A stretch of DNA of 64,000 nt from Octodonta nipae (taxonomy: Eukaryota; Arthropoda; Insecta; Coleoptera; Chrysomelidae), in NCBI GenBank assembly GCA_034190945.1, contig CM067224.1, forward strand, positions 25,677,245 through 25,741,244. Reading direction: 5' to 3'. This document shows, one piece after another, positions 1 to 12,500 of the stretch. The translations under genes were made by a program, and so were the position numbers. The notes beneath the pieces were generated by a model that worked only from the letters and a program-made list of their open reading frames with translations, did not search any database and was not told the DNA's origin. The first letter of the stretch is position 1; each line of letters opens with the position of its first letter.

Positions 1-1118
1 TATTGACGTTTCTATTATATTTCGGCTTAACAAAAATGTTCAAGTGAAATTTGATTCTGCTAGTTCGGTTTTTCGACTGCCAAATTTAAACTGCTGTTAA
101 ACATGGCATTTAGGTTATAAAAAATTGTGTTGGTTATAAATCAATTCGTTTAAGTATCGTTATAAATTTAATCGAAAGTTTTTGGGTCATTTCACAATAA
201 TCATTTTATTAAGTAGGGACGTAATATTCTACATGTGCGGAGAATATTTAGAAACTTTATATAGCGCCTACAAAAGATCCAGCAGAATTCAGTTTTCGAT
301 GAACTGAATCGAATAATTAATTTCAAGAAATGTGCCAATAAAAAATAGTTTAATATGATTTTTACAGCAACTTTAGAGACACTTTAATACCTTAGAGAAA
401 CCGGTCTCGTCTTAATGCTTTTACTCGGTTTCTAATACCTTGTATTAAATTAAACGGTAAACCCGGTAGCCACTCTGTCATTAAAAGTTCATGACACTCT
501 ATCCAACCTTGATAACTTTCGCGGTAAAAATATTTATTTCACCACCAAACGGCACAATTATTGGCTCTATAACCCAGTCCTAATTTCTTCCAGTCATTGT
601 TTCATTCATTAAGGCTAATAATTCCGTGTTACCATTATAGTAAGTGTCCGCAGACACTTACAGATCCGTCTCCAAAGTAAGGAGTTGGGGTGATTCCATT
701 TTCATTATATTATTGTCCTCTTCTTTCCATACAACTATTCTTCCATTTCAAGTTTATAAACGAAATACTGAATCGTTGGAAAAGTGTTAAAGTCTGTTGT
801 GCTTTAACACATCTTCAGACCCTCAAATGGCATACAGTCTTCCAATAGTATAACTGGAAATTGCTGTTTAAGAAGTTTCTGATTCTGTTGTTTTGTCAAG
901 ACTATTATATGGTTTTAAGCACAAGTTGTTGCTTATGCTCGTCCTCCACCATGTGTGCATAGCTACTGCAAATACAATTATTGTTAATTACTGATTCCAA
1001 ACATCAGTTACAATACTTTGCAAACTCCTGCTGACTCAGACATTCAAGCCTTCAACAAACTAATTGTCAACTAGTTCACTACTATCATGGGAAGGGCATA
1101 ATTATTATTTCACAACAG
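1..1118. other. AT-rich sequence without recognisable gene
   Basis: I see no coding exon, RNA gene or clear repeat here. Short open frames have no recognisable motif. Confidence 0.5.
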
Positions 1119-1179
1119 TTGTGTTACTAGTAACAACTGTAATAAAGTACTTCATTACAAGTTGTTACTAGTAACACAA
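1119..1179. repeat. Near-perfect inverted repeat (hairpin)
   Basis: Two arms of about 25-26 bases, both containing the 12-base palindrome GTTACTAGTAAC, are separated by about 10 bases. They differ by one bulged base. The function is unknown; it may be the footprint of a small fold-back element. Confidence 0.75.
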
Positions 1180-1891
1180 TGAGTAGCATTTTATACTTAG
1201 ACTACATTTCTACATTCTGTTCTTTCAATGAAATAACAACAGTAAAAAAAAACAAAAATGGCAAAAAAATGTAGAAAAATTAAAAATACCTGAACTGAAA
1301 TTATATCTCCTAGACCCGTTTAGATTTATACCACCTACAAATTTAGCCAACTGTCCTAGATCTTTCAAGGAAACAAGCACACACATGTTCCAAGGTGGGA
1401 GTCATTCTAGGTTGTTGCTGTTACCCGGTAAATCTTAGGTCAGAGTTACAAGAAGCCCTAATTATAGGCCAAATATGCTACAAGTTCAGGGCTTTGTAGA
1501 CAACCCCAGTTGATGACACTGCTCCTACTTCGCACCGAGATATCTCTGCGGCTTTCTCTCTTACTGTCCTCGACTACGATCAGTGATGACGTCAGTTTGT
1601 CGTGGTTAAATATGTGAATGGTTCTCAGAACATCCTGAACATTATTGAAAAACTGTTCGTTCTCAAAACTAAAAACTGGCAAGTCTGGGGTATTAGTTGT
1701 TACTAAGCTGAAGGAGTCAAACAAATATTGCCTAAATTGACTAATGATCCCATCTTTAGTGTTTCTGATTTGTTTTCCAGTCATTTTTGGCCATATCATC
1801 TGATATTAGTAAAAAATGCTCTTCTTCAGGATTTGGTAGAATGGATATTTACCAAATAGCTTACTGAGTAATAGTGGTGTGACGTTATTAG
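1180..1891. other. No recognised gene; one anonymous minus-strand frame
   Basis: A 113-codon minus-strand open frame lies at 1458-1799. It shows no motif I recognise, and no splice or promoter context supports it, so I do not call it a gene. Confidence 0.4.
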
Positions 1892-1978
1892 TTTTAACGA
1901 CTGTTATTTGGTGCTTTTTAACGACTGTTATTTGCTCGACAAAAATAACAACTGTTATTGTCCGCCAAAAATAACAAA
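1892..1978. repeat. Short direct and inverted repeats with Myb-like cores
   Basis: The 19-base word TTTTAACGACTGTTATTTG occurs exactly twice (1892-1910 and 1916-1934). Two related inverted words follow at about 1940-1978. The AACNG cores resemble Myb recognition sites, but nothing else shows regulatory function. Confidence 0.5.
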
Positions 1979-4900
1979 TATATAATCTAAGTAGGTAACC
2001 TCAACTGCTTTTGAAAAAAAGCTGTGGATCTATTTCGGCCATTGATAATACAGATAGCAGTTAAAAATTCGTGGTTGTGGTTCTAAAGTATAACGTACGC
2101 TGAATTGCAAATGCTGTTAACTTAACAGGGTGGATAGTAGGCAACGGTCAAGCAGAAAATGATTATTAAAAAATCACAGTACTTTGTTTGATGTAGTAAA
2201 TAAATAATGTATGTTATCTTGTCATTCGGATTTAGTGAAGAGTTATTACAGACTGTGATGTAAAAACATCATTTTTGTACTTTATCAACAGATAGTCGAC
2301 TTCTGTGACACGATATTAGTTTTACAGTTATTGAAAAAATAACTAAATATAATTGAGAAGAACTTCAAAAATAAATATTTATATATGTCCATAACAACAC
2401 TGTAAACATACTACCGTAAATAAAAACTCCGCAGTTTGTTTACTGTATTTAATTCATTGGTTCTGTACATTAAATCTGTTCTACGTAATACTAAACACGA
2501 AGATTTCCTCTTTATTAATACCTACTCAACAATTATAAATTTAGCATATTTTCTTGTTTCTACAAGAGATGGCGACAGTATTTTTTACAGTTAAATATAT
2601 GACTGATATCTGCTATTTTCAGTAGTTATATGCATTTAGCAATAACAATACAACTCTTATTAAATAACAGTCTTGCCCATCGCTACTGAGTAGTGTATAC
2701 AAGTCATTATGCTATAGTCTCCATTGTGGAATGTGCGTAGATTCCTGAATTTTTATGCTTTTGTCCCATTTTCAGACCAACACAAAATAAAAAGAAAAGA
2801 TAACAATTACGACTATTTCGTTGATCACTTATTTTAGATATGAACGTGAAGCTAGGATTTTGCTTTAGTTTTAGACAGTTTGATTTAAGACTTAACGATG
2901 TACTCACAGAATTGGTGCCTTTGGATCTGCTATGAAATTCATTTGGGAGTGTTAGCCTTATTCGAAGAAGTACACAAAAAGTATGGGGCACTAGAGTGAA
3001 TATATATTTTTTTGCCAAGTCGATTCTAACTAAGGTTAAAAAGAATACAATCTTGATGGTTTTCCGACACATACTGGTCCCTACAAAACTTTAAAAACAA
3101 TCACAATCTATCGTAAGGAAAGAAAAATATAATTAAAGCCCATTAAACGTATCTTTTTACCTACCTCCTAAGTAACTTTCATGAGAAATGAGGTGTCAAA
3201 TTTTTACCATGACTGTTCAGGTGCATGTTTAAAATCTATTTCATATGAGGTTGTCGCAAATACTAAAACACGTCAACACATTTCTTTCAGTTCCTCATAG
3301 TTGCTGTAAAGTGTTTATAATGATTGTTTGCTCCTTGAAGGCCATGTCATTTGGTTTCTTCCGCATACCAACTCTTTAAGTGTTAAAATTTCAATACTTA
3401 TTTGTCAAAGGGTACAAGGCGCAAAAATAAAATCTATTTGGGGGAACTTAATATCACTGAAGGTTGATATTAGCACAATAAATACTAAAAAAGCATACCA
3501 CTCAGATGATATTCGGGGAAGTTTCACAGCCCCTTAGTCCCCCCTGTATCTGCCAGTGAATCAGTTAATGTTCTGTGCTGAGAACCAGGAAGTACCAAAT
3601 ACAGAAAAATATTTTTCATTCGCCATTGTTTATTCGTAGTCCGTTAATAACTCTGAAATTATGTAACATATCATCGGCTTCATGGAAGCAGCACTACGTC
3701 AAGATACTATAGATTTGAAATTGTTAGGTTTCTCAGTGGCTCTATTTGCTACTTCAAATGCTTTTATTTCTCCAACGACAAGGGTATTACTTGAAAAAAT
3801 AGCACTTGCTGAGCATTGCTGACAGGGGAATCTGGCGGTATATTCATTCGAAACCGGTTATGACAATTTTGCCATAAGGAGTAGTATTTTTCTCTAATAA
3901 GTCGTATATAATTTTTTCCTTAGCAATCGACTAACAGCTAGTTTTCCAACTGAGCGACAATCTTTAGGTTGGAATTCTGCACGTTTTTGTACCATAGTAA
4001 GAGTACTTCTAGTAAGTACCATATAAATTGCAAGAGTATAGTTACATAAAACACTGATTGTCGAAAAGATTCATGTAATATTTTTTTGTCTATTATCGTT
4101 AATGGTTTCAACTGTGCATCAAGAAAAATCCATACTGGTATATCCAAGTTATTGTTTCTATCTTCTGTAAGTTACTTTACGAAACTCGTCTGTTTTGACA
4201 GCCTGTTTTTTTAAATCAATACCCTGCAGTATTTTTTCTGAAGTATTCAAATAGCGAATATGGAAATATCAAATTCGTCATACCATACTTGAAGTCCTGC
4301 ATGAAACACTTAAAAGATCCCGTTTGGACTATCTGGAAAAGAGTGGATTCTATAAGCTATATTTTGATTTTGATTGTGATTATTTACCTAATACCCTGTA
4401 TATAAATATTCTAAAGGTAAGCAGGAAATTTATTTGTCACATTATCAGCTATAAATTTGGAGTAATTTAATACCCTTTATAGAACTTATTAGTCACGTAT
4501 TTATGAGTAAACGTTTATGAACAGATAAGAAAGTAATAAACTTCAACTAGTTCAACTGAAAACCAGACGAATCAATAGTCGTATCATTGACCTACGACAA
4601 ATTAAAATTGTTTGTTTTTTAAAAACTTTTTATTTTAATGATCAATATACGTACATAGAAATGCAACATGTAAACAATATTTAATGGATTTTTATGAATA
4701 TCGTATGTACTCATTGAACTAATTTGACTTACACGCCATTTTGTGTAATTTATTCACACTTTTACGAAATTTTTGGAATAACTTGCTTGTACATTTTAAA
4801 ACACCAAACGTTTAAAGGTCTTTAAAAATAATGTTTTTGTCAATTTGGTTGTAGGAAACATCTACCGAGTAAAAATTATTCCGCACTGCCTTTGTGTTCG

Positions 4901-7067
4901 AGATACAGGATGTTAAAAATATTATTTTATACACATTTTAAACAATTACTTGGAAACTACCATTGTAATGAAATTATATTATGAATGTTGTTTTAAAGCT
5001 GGCACATGTGAATGCTCCCTTGTTATATCTGACACTCAAAGGGGGCGCTAGTTACAAGATTAAGAGTACTTTTAATTGTAACGTTTTTGACGTTATGGTT
5101 TTAGCCCGAGATTTTTAATAAGATCAGTCCCCCTATTTGCTTAATAAAACAATAGATAACGCAATCTAATTCGTTGTGAACGAATCCGTCTAACCTTAGC
5201 CTTCGTTCACACAGAGCAACCAGAAATTGTAGATAATACTTTATCAGTTCCGACGTTGCCAGAGACAACATTGCAGATGATTAGCACCTAGTCATCTTTG
5301 CACGTCAAAAACAGATAACAAGTCTATGGATAAAATCTGTTGCCTAGTTCGATCTGACCATCGGTTAAGTATTTGTGCGATTGTTGATGCTATGGGAATT
5401 TATGAAGTATTACATTATGTCATGAAGTATATTACGTCATGAAGTTTCGAACCAAGTACAGTATCACACCGTTAGACCAAATCTTGCAACTTCTGTCTGA
5501 TAAAGCAGTGAGAGAAAGAGGGACGACCAGCATTGTTTCGGACATGCAGCGTTGTAGGGATAGAGGAGGTGAGGTGTGTATATTGAAAATGGTCATAAGT
5601 AAATATGTATGAAATGAGCATTAAATGTTTTACAAAGCCACGGTATTTAATAGCTACACCTCGTAAATGTTGACTGATGATGAGCGTGATTGACGGACTC
5701 AAGATGTAGCAACTGTATACATAGGGAACAGTACTAAACAATTTTCGCACTAGTTCTTTTCATTTGTATGATCTTCTGTCTTGTATGGGCTCATAGTCTT
5801 GCCAATTTTTATCATTTAACATCCACATACTCTTGATGAATGAGGGCAACGTATGGAGGACTGTATACAAATTTTACTAGTCCTATCCAGCGAGAAGTCG
5901 CTTATAATATAAGAAAGGGAGGTAATACAAGCATTGAAAATCTTGTTGTTTCAGACTCTATTGGCTATTAAATCTGTATGGGTCTTTCTCCTTACCAACT
6001 CCTTAGGCGTAGATTGTCACCTTTCTCCCCATCTATATGGTGTTCTTCCTAGAGATCTGGTGCCTGGAGGTTTATCAATACAATATTCTTACGTGGTTAT
6101 GCCACTGATTTTTTCGTTGTCTGCCCTATCTGACAGTATCCTGTATTTATCAAGTTTTCCTAATGTTAACGTTTCTTATCCTGTCCATTTTTGTTATTCT
6201 CATTATCGCCTTCGGCGTGTTTATCTCAGCTGTTCTTATTAGGCCCAAAGTTTCGTTTGTGTCCTCACATCGATTCCGTAGACATTGTCGAACGGATGCT
6301 CTTTCAGTTCTCATGTTCTTATTGGACCAAACGATATCTTTATGGCGCCTAAGATAGTTATCAAAAAGACTTTATAAAATACGGTTCCTTGCCATTTACT
6401 TAGAATGGTTTACCCTGTTCGATGCAAAATTAGGGAATTGTAATACATATTGAGTGATCTTATGTACAAACATTTCTCATATATATTCAAATCTAATCCT
6501 GCAAGTTCATAAAATATCTTTATTGGCAATAATCAATATCTACTCATACGATTCCTGAATTCATTAATGAAATTTATTAGCTTTTCCAATATTTCTTTGT
6601 GATTGATATATACATATTCCTGCGATTGATGGACTATTACGAAATTGCTTTACCACTGATGCACTCAAAAGTGCGCAATAATTTTAAGAAGATTATGGCT
6701 GCAAGTTTGCGGAGCATTTGCTAGATTGCCTTATTTGTTTCTAAATCCATTAATTTAAGAAGTTATTTGTTTATGTATTTTAGTAATCGTAAGAGTCATG
6801 TAAATTAGTCAGTGTGTAAGGTTTATATGTAATATGTTAATTGCTGCAATTTTAATCTTAGCTAAATGAGCTTCTAAATTCAGAAGAATTTTAGAAAAAC
6901 AGCAAAGTTTGTTACTATTTGTTTATAATTATTTGTATAATGCGAGAGAATAAAAATACTTTCCATCTAGCAATTTTATTTGTGAAAATATAAAAAATCG
7001 AAAAATTTGTTAGGGTTGTTCATACTACTTACTTTTAACACCAAGTTCCCAACAGAATTTGTTATTA
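1979..7067. other. AT-rich sequence without recognisable gene
   Basis: About 5 kb in which I recognise no gene or mobile-element protein. Scattered open frames of 60-120 codons are AT-driven and lack motifs. One 'ACCCTGTATA' word near 4390 resembles the ends of mariner-like elements found elsewhere in the window. Confidence 0.45.
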
Positions 7068-7195
7068 TCCTTTCGAGTTATTTCAATCCATTGAACGCAA
7101 GACAATATATTGTTTTTAACCGAGAACCTTCATCAGTTGCATCCCCTCAACTGATTGATATCTCGAATAATTATTTATGTATTTAGTACATATAA
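7068..7195 (-). repeat. Decayed hammerhead-ribozyme repeat
   Basis: This aligns with the hammerhead repeat family at 24.9 and 60.5 kb. On the minus strand CUGAUGA, a stem III of form CAAUAUAUUG and the UC/UUGCG cleavage-side strand are still visible. The GAAA core element has become AAAA (loss of G12), so the ribozyme should be inactive. It is an old copy. Confidence 0.65.
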
Positions 7196-7769
7196 CTCAA
7201 TTTAATATTTTATTGCGAAATGAATTTCATTGGTTTTAAACGATGGACTTTATTATTATTATACAACCAAACTGCTCTGATTTATGGCGCAATCGCTTAC
7301 GAACTAAGAAGGGTGTTCACCACATTCGTTTGTTAAATTATTGCAGATCATAGCAAAGCCATAGTTTCGATCTTCTCAACTTTCATTTCTCAATCTATTT
7401 GACACATCAACTCTCATTCTCGATAATCTATTTTCGTGGTCCTCTGGTCTTTCATTCACATCTTTTCTAATATTTCTGGTACTAATATTTTTCTAAACGT
7501 TTCGTTTTTTCATCTATCGTTTCACTTTAAGTCGTCTTTTCATTCGCAAGGCATCCTTACTACGTGAGAAAACTGTAAACTAAATAAATTTAAAAAAACA
7601 AAATGCGACCTCATAAAACCCAAAAGTAACGGCAACCACCTCCGGCAGAAAACTAGAAGATATTGAAATACTCATGCCATCAGGACAAAGCATTTTGGTA
7701 AGTGTGATTGATTCTAGGTGCTGTTAAGTTAACGAATACCACAAAACTCCAATACCTTATTGTACTTGT
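7196..7769. other. No recognised gene
   Basis: AT-rich spacer with no motif recognised. Confidence 0.4.
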
Positions 7770-8510
7770 TCGGAAACAGTCAATCTAATTATTGAGCGAT
7801 ACTTCAAAACGATAGTGAAATTATTCAATAACGTCAATAGCACTGGACATATGCCTGAAGATTATCAGTTTTGCCCAACGTTTATCATACTTTTTAATTC
7901 AAATAACGCAACCTCATGTAGAGACTACCACCTTATCAGTTTAATTAGGAACCATATCGGCCAATTTCATCGAGTTCTACATAAAAAAAATTTGAGAAAG
8001 TAAGTGGTGGGGGTCAAATTGAGTTTAAGAAGGCGTTTGGGACCAGAAAAGTTATATTTAGTCTCCCCCAGTGGTACAAAATGAGAGAATATGTGCTTCA
8101 TAGATTATGAGAAGACATACGCTAATATGAAGCAAAACGTCCCTGTCTTGTACTTCTAACGATTAGAACACGGAGTTCAACAAAATAACCTATACGTAGA
8201 AATGCACTTAGTGAATTAGTCTCAGTTAGTGTCATTAATATTAATACAATTAATATTCCGGTCAACAATATCCGATATGTAAATGACACCGTGATTTGGC
8301 AGATATTGCAAACAATAAACAAACCCGGGTAAAGCCAAATTTATGATTGTTATTATAAATAATATACACATAATACACATAAATGGAGAAGATATCCAAC
8401 AGGTTACACATACAATTTAAAAACTTTTGATGTGTGACCAATAAAACATGAAACAAAGTATTGATCAACCGTGAACAACTCTCATAAAACTAGGAAACCA
8501 GGCTGAATTA
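7770..8510 (+). pseudogene. RTE-like LINE reverse transcriptase relic
   Basis: Several frames together spell pieces of a non-LTR reverse transcriptase. First is a finger/palm segment around 7815-8000 (FNNVNSTGHMPED, then RDYHLISLIRN). Then comes KKAFGTRKVIFSL near 8030, CFIDYEKTYANMK-like text near 8095, a degraded YADD-like box (RYVNDTVIW) near 8275, and a downstream INGEDIQQV-like segment near 8385. This order matches the RTE-like endonuclease-reverse transcriptases common in insects. Frameshifts and stops separate the pieces, so it is dead. No endonuclease domain is visible upstream. The assignment to the RTE clade is from memory of the motif order; the LINE call itself is firmer. Confidence 0.65.
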
Positions 8511-8589
8511 TTGCATCTCAGCCTAAGGTATAGGACATGTGAAAATGTTCAGTAGTCAAAAAGGCCAATTAGGGATGTCCGAAAGTTGG

Positions 8590-8830
8590 TGAATTTTCCT
8601 GTCTGTCAAGGCATGGGGCCTCTCGGGCTTATTTGTGTAAAAGGAACCGGGCGACACATGATAGATGTATGTACTGTTGGGAGGACATCCCGAACTACAT
8701 TATCTTAGAGTGTGGGAGATGGCAAGTTGAAAGAGAAAGTAAGGTAAATGAGACAGGGAAAGGAGTGAATGCGGAAAATATGATAGAACGCATGTTAAGC
8801 AAAGGGAAGAGATATAGCTCCTTGTGGTAA
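8590..8830 (+). pseudogene. R1/LOA-type LINE C-terminal relic
   Basis: An open frame carries the typical C-terminal end of R1/LOA-clade LINE polyproteins. It begins with a LSRHGASRAYL segment (family form: SGHGAFxxYL), followed by a CMYC...ILEC zinc-knuckle-like box and then a charged tail with an ENMIERMLS segment. Only about 80 codons remain, so it is a fragment. It directly follows the RTE-like relic but belongs to a different LINE type, which implies two separate insertions or a rearranged junction. Confidence 0.6.
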
Positions 8831-9124
8831 AGAGTGTGATAAAAAGCAAGTATTTCCTAGGAAGGACATTGTTGGGGTGCCTGACTTATATCATGCAATA
8901 GTTTCCGAGTCCCCATAGGCCAATGGAGGTGTTTTAGACAGTAAGCGTCTTTCTACGAACCTTACATACAGCACGTATTTCACTTCGTAAAAAAAATATG
9001 TAGCATGCAGTGAAAGTACGGACCCTGAAACTCATAACAATAAACAAAATCCAAATCTTCGAAATGTGAATGGTAAGAGTGTTTTAGGTAGTCCTGCTGA
9101 CGAATAAAGGCATTTTCAGATAAT

Positions 9125-9233
9125 GCATGGAAAACTTTGGGAACCATCTGATGAAAGTTCCCTAACCAGAAACTATATATTATAAATATTGTCTTGCGTA
9201 CAAAGAAATGACACCTCGAAGAGAGTATTGGAC
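9125..9233 (+). repeat. Truncated, decayed hammerhead-ribozyme repeat
   Basis: This is the 3'-terminal part of the hammerhead repeat family, here on the plus strand. CTGATGA, GAAA and GTC plus TTGCG are present in order, and the element ends at the family's usual terminus (CTCGAAGAGAGTA). The upstream half of stem I is not complementary and stem III has mismatches, so activity is unlikely. The 5' truncation and precise 3' end fit retrotransposition by target-primed reverse transcription. Confidence 0.65.
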
Positions 9234-9633
9234 CATCCTAGGTTAGAAATATCCAAGGTTAGACGGGAACAAAGGACTTCCAAACACACATTAATAGAAC
9301 TTTCTGGTACTTCTTGTAGTAAATATGATGAACGTATGCGAACAAATCTCCACGGCACTTTTAGAAGCTAAGAAGCTTGTTTTGTTAACAATTAATTTTT
9401 ATATCCAGTAAAACTGAAAAACCTTTAATAGCAGTAGAAGAACTTCAAATGAATGATATGTGTATACACCGTTTTAGTGGATATTAAAATTTATAATTAT
9501 ACAGCAGTAACAATTTGTTGCTTATTAAAGTAAGTACTAACAAACTAGTAGGAAAAAAATGATTTTTATTTGTTTCAACATGATGAATGCATTGCCTTCT
9601 AAATTTTATTTGTGGCATATTCTTGATTATTTT
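9234..9633. other. No recognised gene
   Basis: Flank between a hammerhead repeat and a fold-back element. No coding signal. Confidence 0.4.
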
Positions 9634-11243
9634 TGTTTTCTTGGGAAATAACGCCACTTCAAAATAAAAAGCTATATATTGAAAGAAAATACCAAACATT
9701 TCAAAGTCGATTCTGACTTCGACAACGAATGGCTTTAAAATATTTATTGAAAATGTAAATTGCAAATTGAAAGTTTGATTTATGACATTTAAGTTGACAT
9801 AAGAAAAATTTTATTGTGTTTAAATATGCAGGTAGCACAAAAAATTCTAACAGCTTTCAAGTTGGATGAATTTGAAAGAGTTATCTTTAGAATTTATAAG
9901 TGACGTTCCTAGGTAAGACTTTGTTATAAGATTGCCCATTAGCCTAAAATGCGATCAAAGAATTCTGCTGTTTCAGTAATTCCATTAACGTCATAAGGGA
10001 ATTGGATTGAATTGACAGAAGAAGTCAGCTGAAGTATTACTCATAGTATTTGTGGATTTATCTGTTAAAAATACGTTGAAATTGATATTGAATATTTGTG
10101 GAAATTTGATTTGAACCAACAGAATCTAATGCACTATATTAGATTAAACTATGTTAGAACAGTTATTTTGAAGAATAGTCTCGTGATATTGAACAAATAT
10201 CTAATGAAATAATGTTCCCATAATTAAAATGGCCTCATTATATATATATTGACAGAATATTAAATAGGTTTGAATTATTATAATTCAAGAAATTTTGTGT
10301 TCCCAACAGACTACAAGAAACAAATATGGGAATCCACAAAAGAAATATCCTTGTGTGTGGATGTGCCTTGGTATAATATACTTAGGATACATAGGCGTAC
10401 AAATTAGGATAAATCCGCCTCAAATGCAAGAATTGAGTTGCTTTGTTGTTAAATCGTCCGAAAAATGTCAAAAATGATAAAAATATCAAGAAAACTTAAA
10501 ATGACAAAACTAAAAAAAATTGTGAAAAAACATAACATGCACAGTTTTCAAGTTTTTTTATAATTGCCTTTCAAAAATGGTTTTAAGTGTACACAAGTCG
10601 GTAAGGCTAGATAGCTTCATGTGAACATACATGGGACCTAGGCCATAAAATACAATTTGACAATTTAACTATACTTCACAAAGAACAATATAACACAAAA
10701 CGAAAAATAAAAGAGTCTTGTTAATTCCTTTGAATGAAGACGATTGTATCGCCTGTACTTCTGAAGCTAATTACCGACTTAGGAAGAAATTATTAATGTT
10801 CATCTCCTTTTGAACAACCCAGTATCGGGATAGTTCATAAGGTTTTTCCTAGGTTTTTCCTTATGACGTTAGTGGGATCACCGAAACAGCAGAATTCTTT
10901 GATCGCATTTTTGACGAATGCGCTGTCTTATAACAAACTCGTACCTAGGAACGCGACTAATAAATTCTAAAGACAACTCATTCAAATTCTTCCAACTTGA
11001 AAGCTGTTTAACTTAATATATGATCTTTAGAATTTTTTGTGCTACCTGTATATTTAAAAACAACCAAATTTTTCTTATGTTAACTTAAATGTCATAAATC
11101 AAACTTTCATTGTGCATTTTACATTTTCAATACATATTTTAAAGCCATTGACAACGAAGTCAGAATCGACTTTGAAACGTTTGGTATTTCTTTCAATATA
11201 CAGCTTTTTATTTTGATGTGGTGTTATTTCCCAAGAAAACATA
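9634..11243 (-). mobile_element. Fold-back element, Penelope-like related (copy A)
   Basis: Two arms (about 9634-9999 and 10859-11243) are inverted repeats of each other. Shared words include TTTTCTTGGGAAATAAC at the outside, AGCACAAAAAATTCTAA in the middle and CAGAATTCTTTGATCGCAT inside. The segment at about 10680-10860 matches the part of copy B (30404-30600) that lies just upstream of a Penelope-like reverse-transcriptase fragment, but copy A loses the similarity before the RT core. Terminal repeats in inverted orientation are known for Penelope-like elements. The spacer is otherwise unrecognised. Confidence 0.55.
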
Positions 11244-12079
11244 AAACTGATGAATGCATTATTTCGCAAATTATTCTAAACACCATTAACAAGGAAAATT
11301 ACTCACATACTTACTTGCTAAAGATCCTTAAGTTTTCATATTAAAATATTTTCACACGGAAAGTAGGACAGACCTAGACTCTCAAATGATTATTGTTTTT
11401 ATGTAGATATTTTTTACTCAGTATAGAAGTAGGACACTAATTTGACATTCCAATGTTGCGTGTACTTAACGTTTATAACAATTATGCAATTTTTCTTTTG
11501 TCGTTACCACAAGATTATTATTTATATCCATAAGTAATATTTTATTTTATTTCGTTAATTATGACGGTCATTTGGTTAGGCAGTATTGAACAAAATTGAA
11601 AGTAAGCTATTATATTCCTTTACTTGTTATCCAGTGTTAATTAAATTGTTCTGGTATCAAGAATATATAATGTGATTCCGAAGTAAATGAAGAAATCATC
11701 TTTAGAAACTTTACTGGAACATCTTGTAGAAATTAAAAAACGATGTAAGCGAAAACACATAAAAATCAGAGATGGCGGCAATCTATGAAAAATACCCAAA
11801 TACGAAAAAACTCCAAGACCTAAAAACTACATATAAAGGAAAGAATTGGGCGGCAAAATAAAATACAAAATGTAATAATCATAAGATGAGAATGCACGTT
11901 AAGAACAGAAATCATTACATCGGAGTAAGTACAAGAAACGCGATTCATTGCTGATTCTTAAGAAATAAAGAAAGAACAACAAAAAAGGTGCACGGTTAAC
12001 CTATTCAATAATCAGACATAAAAAATTAATTTCAAAGAAGTACTCATGGAAAAACGACACCCATTCAGGGTAAAGCAAC
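11244..12079. other. No recognised gene
   Basis: AT-rich. The last 300 bases may be the 5' part of the LINE relic that follows, but I cannot align them. Confidence 0.35.
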
Positions 12080-12500
12080 CAAAGATAATACATTTGGTGA
12101 AGTCCAATGAATTACACTTACCCTACACAAATTCAGTCGGATCAGGACATATACCACCATAAGTATGAAGTATGACAAAGAGCGTCTGTTCCGAATTTTA
12201 CACCAGATATTCGCCAAGGCATTAAATGACAACATTCCAGGCGAATAATATGAAGTTTCATACCTCATACCCATTTAAAAAATGCGATATGAGGAAATGC
12301 GAAAACTATAGATGAATCAGCCTACTCAAATGGGCATCTTGTATGGGAATATTACAAAACATAAAAGGAAAAGACTATAGATGAGGATCGAAAAACATTT
12401 ATAGTAGGTAGGCCGTGTAGAGATCACATATAGAGCATATGACAGTTCCTAGAAGGTGCCAGAAAACCAAGGCGTCCATTTGGCGCTTGTGGCCCCAAAA
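12080..12500 (+). pseudogene. LINE reverse transcriptase relic
   Basis: Conceptual translation in shifting frames gives a SGSGHIPP-like start (family: GPDNIPPE). Next is a CENYRxISLL segment near 12295 (family: CENYRGISLL), then GRPCRDHI-like text near 12412 (family: GRSTxDHIF). This is the N-terminal half of a LINE reverse transcriptase with several stops. The clade (RTE or CR1-like) is uncertain. Confidence 0.5.

Noticed and set aside
1458..1799. 113-codon minus-strand frame as a gene
   Set aside because: No motif, no splice or promoter context, and the length is plausible by chance in 64 kb.
11240..11275. CTGATGA at 11248 in the Penelope-like arm as a hammerhead
   Set aside because: The following sequence lacks GAAA and a stem III, and the other arms do not conserve it.
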